NCBI GenBank assembly: GCA_018396935.1
Contig: JAGTRA010000031.1
Location: 1,311-9,979 of the forward strand
Direction of reading: 5' to 3'
DNA length: 8,669 nucleotides
Origin: Candidatus Bathyarchaeota archaeon
Lineage (GTDB): Archaea > Thermoproteota > Bathyarchaeia > Bathyarchaeales > Bathycorpusculaceae
Under the pieces are notes generated by a model. The model made no database searches, was not told the origin of the DNA, and saw nothing but the letters and a program-made list of their open reading frames with translations. The translations under genes were made by a program, and so were the position numbers. The stretch's first letter is position 1, and the number at the start of each line of letters is the position of its first letter. Shown here piece by piece: positions 6,710 to 8,669 of this stretch.

Positions 6710-7618
6710 ATGTTTAAATTTAAGACGCCACAGCAGATTTTTGAAATAGGTAACGTTAAAGTTGGGGGACAACCTGGAGAATTACCAACAGTTTTAATAG
6801 CATCTATTTTTTACGAAGGCCAGAAAATAGTCAAGGATCCAGAGAAAGGCGAATTCGACGCAAAAGCCGCAGAAGAATTGCTAAACAGACTAGAACAGCT
6901 TAGAGATGTAACTGGCGTCCCGTTTATGCTTGATGTTGTGGGAACAGGTGAAGAAGCCTTTAAGAAGTATATCGATTTTGTCGCGGAGAAAACAGATGCA
7001 CCATTCCTCATGGATGCTATTAGTCCTAAGCTTAGACTTGTTGCGGCACAACATGTCAAAGAAGTAGGTCTAACAGATAGAGCTGTCTATAGCTCAATAA
7101 ATAAGGGAACACCCCAAAGGGAAGTTGATCAAATAAGGGAGAGTGGCGTAAAAGCAGCTATAATCCTAGCTGAAAATCCACAAGACAACACCGTGGAGGG
7201 TAAAATAATCGCCACTGAACAAGCTCTAGAAAGGGCTAAGGCTGCAGGCATTGAAAAGTTCCTAATAGATACCTCTATTCCCGCCTTTGGTCCAGACATG
7301 GGTTCGGCTGTTAGAGCAATATATTACATAAAGGAGAAGTTTGGTTATCCAACCGGAGTAGGCACAGGAAACGTTGTAACAACGTGCGGGTGGATTAAGG
7401 TTAACTTTCCTAAAGAAGTTAGACGTGTACTTGATGCCGCCACTAACGCCATAATGCAGACGATGGGTGCTGACTGGTTAATGTTTGGCCCCATAGAGAG
7501 GTCAGACTACGTATTTGCTGGTGTCGCAATAGCAGACACCTTCGTACTATCAGCTATGGCTGAGCTGGATATAAAGCCGCTTGTAGATACTCATCCGGCA
7601 TTCAAAATATTAGCCTAA
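6710..7618 (+). CDS. mtrH: MtrH-family tetrahydropterin:corrinoid methyltransferase
   Basis: A 302-residue soluble protein of the MtrH family, the subunit of methanogen Mtr complexes that transfers the methyl group from methyl-tetrahydromethanopterin to the corrinoid of MtrA. The start MFKF, then FEIGNVKVGGQPGE and PTVLIASIFY (about 11-35), is characteristic. It continues with LDVVGTGEEA (74-83), DAPFLMD, a conserved acidic segment FLIDTSIPAFGPD (184-196) and VGTGNVV (217-223), in a TIM-barrel-like layout of full length. No mtrA, B, C, D, E, F or G gene is present; the preceding gene instead supplies a small soluble corrinoid protein. This two-gene arrangement is like those of methyl-transfer systems in non-methanogenic archaea, where MtrH homologues feed or drain the tetrahydropterin pool. 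Direction and methyl donor cannot be told. The ATG at 6710 is preferred over TTG 6701 on homology. Symbol denotes family, not membership of an Mtr complex. Confidence 0.88.
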   Translation: MFKFKTPQQIFEIGNVKVGGQPGELPTVLIASIFYEGQKIVKDPEKGEFDAKAAEELLNRLEQLRDVTGVPFMLDVVGTGEEAFKKYIDFVAEKTDAPFLMDAISPKLRLVAAQHVKEVGLTDRAVYSSINKGTPQREVDQIRESGVKAAIILAENPQDNTVEGKIIATEQALERAKAAGIEKFLIDTSIPAFGPDMGSAVRAIYYIKEKFGYPTGVGTGNVVTTCGWIKVNFPKEVRRVLDAATNAIMQTMGADWLMFGPIERSDYVFAGVAIADTFVLSAMAELDIKPLVDTHPAFKILA

Positions 7619-7673
7619 ATCCCGCCTACCTCCCCCTTTATTTCCTGTACCCCGTCATAGCGCCGGCGGTAAA
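7619..7673 (+). promoter_or_regulatory. Intergenic region with T-rich end signal and weak start signals
   Basis: After the MtrH stop there is a pyrimidine-rich run (CCTCCCCCTTTATTTCC, 7628-7644) that could end the methyltransferase transcript and whose TTTATTT could also serve as a weak TATA-like element about 35 bases before ATG 7674. CGCCGGCG (7661-7668) is an 8-base palindrome overlapping GGCGGT (7665-7670), a one-mismatch ribosome site only 3 bases from the ATG. Nothing else is recognisable here. Confidence 0.25.
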
Positions 7674-8042
7674 ATGTTAAAAGTATCTAAATGGTTTTTA
7701 CATATAATTGCGTTTACAGTGGTTACTTTAATTGCAGTATATACCATCCCAGAGGGCGCTCCTACATCGCTTATGATTTTACGCTTTGTTTTAGGATTTA
7801 TATTCTTATCAATTATACCAGGTCACTGTTTGTTTCGAGTAATCTTCCCTAAAGAGCGTAGGAAAAATATCATTGAAGAAATTGTTTTGTCTGTCACATT
7901 GAGTTTTAGCATCACAGGACTAATTTGTCTTATTTTAGGCGTTACGAATATTGGTTTAAATATTAACTCAATCGCTATCTCAGTAACAGTTATTGTCCTA
8001 ATTTTAGCATCATTGTCTACGTTTACTAGGTCTATTAGCTAA
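7674..8042 (+). CDS. Small four-helix DUF1616-like membrane protein
   Basis: A 122-residue, strongly hydrophobic protein with four probable membrane helices at about residues 7-25, 33-55, 67-88 and 97-116. Helix 2 contains LRFVLGFIFLSIIPG followed by a basic loop (FPKERRKN), then an acidic start IIEEIVLSVTLSFSI. This is the typical order in the N-terminal membrane region of archaeal DUF1616 proteins (LGFIxxxxxPGxxL, then ExxxLSxxLS). Full DUF1616 proteins usually carry a further extracytoplasmic domain of 150-200 residues, so this is either a short membrane-only form or a truncated copy. The ATG at 7674 is the only sensible start. It follows the MtrH gene by 55 bases but its theme fits the cell-surface genes better. 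Its last 8 bases overlap the end of the convergent radical SAM gene. The molecular function of DUF1616 is not known. Confidence 0.75.
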   Translation: MLKVSKWFLHIIAFTVVTLIAVYTIPEGAPTSLMILRFVLGFIFLSIIPGHCLFRVIFPKERRKNIIEEIVLSVTLSFSITGLICLILGVTNIGLNINSIAISVTVIVLILASLSTFTRSIS

Positions 8043-8669
8043 GTTTTATATGCAAACTTCGCAATAAATATGCTAGCGATGTTTTAACAGCTGAAACGCC
8101 ATAAACCCCACCACGCATAAACATTCTTATTATATAATTAGGCCTCAAATAGAATTGCTGATATGCCCTGAAACGAATTTCTTTAAGCTTTTCCATACTA
8201 AGGTAGGGCGTCTCAAAAACTGGTGTCGCTGTGTCATATTTATCAAAATCCTCTGTTTTCAACCAACCCTTCTCTTTCACTAGATCATAAAGAGGTGTCC
8301 CTGGATAAGGTGTTGCAATGTAAAAACCAACATCCGCCGGATTCAAACTCTTAACAAAGTTTATTGTTTCCCAAGCAGTTTCCTCAGTTTCTCCAGGAAA
8401 ACCGAGAATCACACTAGCAACGGTCATCAACCCAACTTCATGAGCCAGCCTGAAGGCTTTCCTAGTCTGCTCTATTTTGAACTGCTTCTTCATTCTATCA
8501 ATAATCATCTGACAACCGGACTCAACGCCAAACCATATGGCTATACATCCAGCGCGTTTCATCTTTTCAAGAAGGGGACGATTGACCATGTCAACTCTCG
8601 TCTCACAGTCCCATTCTATATCCAATTTTCTTCGAATAATTTCATCACATATTTCTTCAACTCTCCTTT
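8035..8669 (-). CDS. C-terminal part of a B12-binding-type radical SAM protein (5' end outside window)
   Basis: The visible 210 residues run from the right edge to TAA 8037-8035; the frame stays open beyond the TTG at 8625, so that codon is internal. The sequence is the second half of a radical SAM barrel: WDCETRVD, then IWFGVESG (GxESG SAM-contact motif), LGFPGETEET and ATPYPGTPLYD, all characteristic of the large group of radical SAM proteins that usually carry an N-terminal cobalamin-binding domain (methyltransferases, cyclases and hopanoid- or lipid-modifying enzymes). The CxxxCxxC cluster motif and any B12 domain would lie outside the window. A basic C-terminal segment (RPNYIIRMFMRGG and after) is typical of members near polysaccharide and lipid genes. 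It is unrelated in subgroup to the HemN/HemW-like gene at 246-1553. The substrate cannot be inferred. Confidence 0.85.
   Translation of the reverse strand, partial: RRVEEICDEIIRRKLDIEWDCETRVDMVNRPLLEKMKRAGCIAIWFGVESGCQMIIDRMKKQFKIEQTRKAFRLAHEVGLMTVASVILGFPGETEETAWETINFVKSLNPADVGFYIATPYPGTPLYDLVKEKGWLKTEDFDKYDTATPVFETPYLSMEKLKEIRFRAYQQFYLRPNYIIRMFMRGGVYGVSAVKTSLAYLLRSLHIKLS

Noticed and set aside
6197..6772. Long minus-strand open frame of 191 codons opposite the corrinoid gene
   Set aside because: It is the antisense shadow of the corrinoid gene, whose B12 motifs have correct spacing on the plus strand; the antisense product has no recognisable family features and runs across the divergent promoter.
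6811..7059. Minus-strand open frame opposite the MtrH gene
   Set aside because: Antisense shadow; Ser- and Ala-rich low-information product.
8035..8625. TTG at 8625 as the start of the right-hand radical SAM gene
   Set aside because: The frame continues upstream to the window edge with family-like residues, and the radical SAM cluster motif has not yet appeared, so the gene is cut by the window.
1..8669. tRNA genes (including a pyrrolysine tRNA), CRISPR repeats, insertion sequences
   Set aside because: No GGTTCGAATCC-like T-arm on either strand, no regularly spaced direct repeats, and no transposase motif or terminal inverted repeat were found by eye.

Overview
The window looks like a moderately AT-rich stretch of an archaeal chromosome. 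The evidence is a full-length MtrH-family methyltransferase, a DUF1616-type membrane protein, very large STT3/GT-C-like membrane proteins, TATA-like elements 30-45 bases upstream of starts, and Shine-Dalgarno sites of the AGGTG/GAGGG kind. The gene mix would suit an uncultured Bathyarchaeia-like or related Thermoproteota lineage. That lineage assignment is inference: there is no rRNA or tRNA here to test it.

Layout, left to right. (1) Positions 1-194 hold the C-terminal end of a plus-strand protein that resembles secreted or pilin-like beta-strand proteins. (2) A small hairpin at 204-232 separates it from a convergent minus-strand gene. (3) 246-1553 (minus) is a HemN/HemW-type radical SAM protein. 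Its reading frame is complete except for one in-frame TAG at 1110-1112. (4) 1617-3920 and 3921-6185 (minus) are two adjacent, diverged paralogues of about 760 residues. Each has an N-terminal multi-membrane GT-C-like half and a large, sequon-rich extracytoplasmic C-terminal half; the two genes abut with no gap. (5) A 75-base divergent promoter region follows. (6) 6261-6698 and 6710-7618 (plus) encode a short, free-standing corrinoid protein and an MtrH-family methyltransferase. (7) 7674-8042 (plus) is a four-helix DUF1616-like membrane protein. (8) It overlaps tail-to-tail by 8 bases with the C-terminal part of another radical SAM enzyme (8035 to the right edge, minus).

Two themes emerge. The corrinoid protein and MtrH form a minimal methyl-transfer module, presumably moving a methyl group between a cobalamin cofactor and a tetrahydropterin. 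The GT-C pair, DUF1616 protein and pilin-like fragment point to cell-surface assembly or glycosylation. The most interesting open question is the in-frame TAG. In archaea that use methylated compounds, TAG can encode pyrrolysine, and the only gene here that ends in TAG has a back-up TAA six codons later. A nonsense mutation or sequencing error is still possible and cannot be excluded from this window. No mobile element, CRISPR array, tRNA or rRNA is visible, and no gene-free stretch exceeds about 75 bases.
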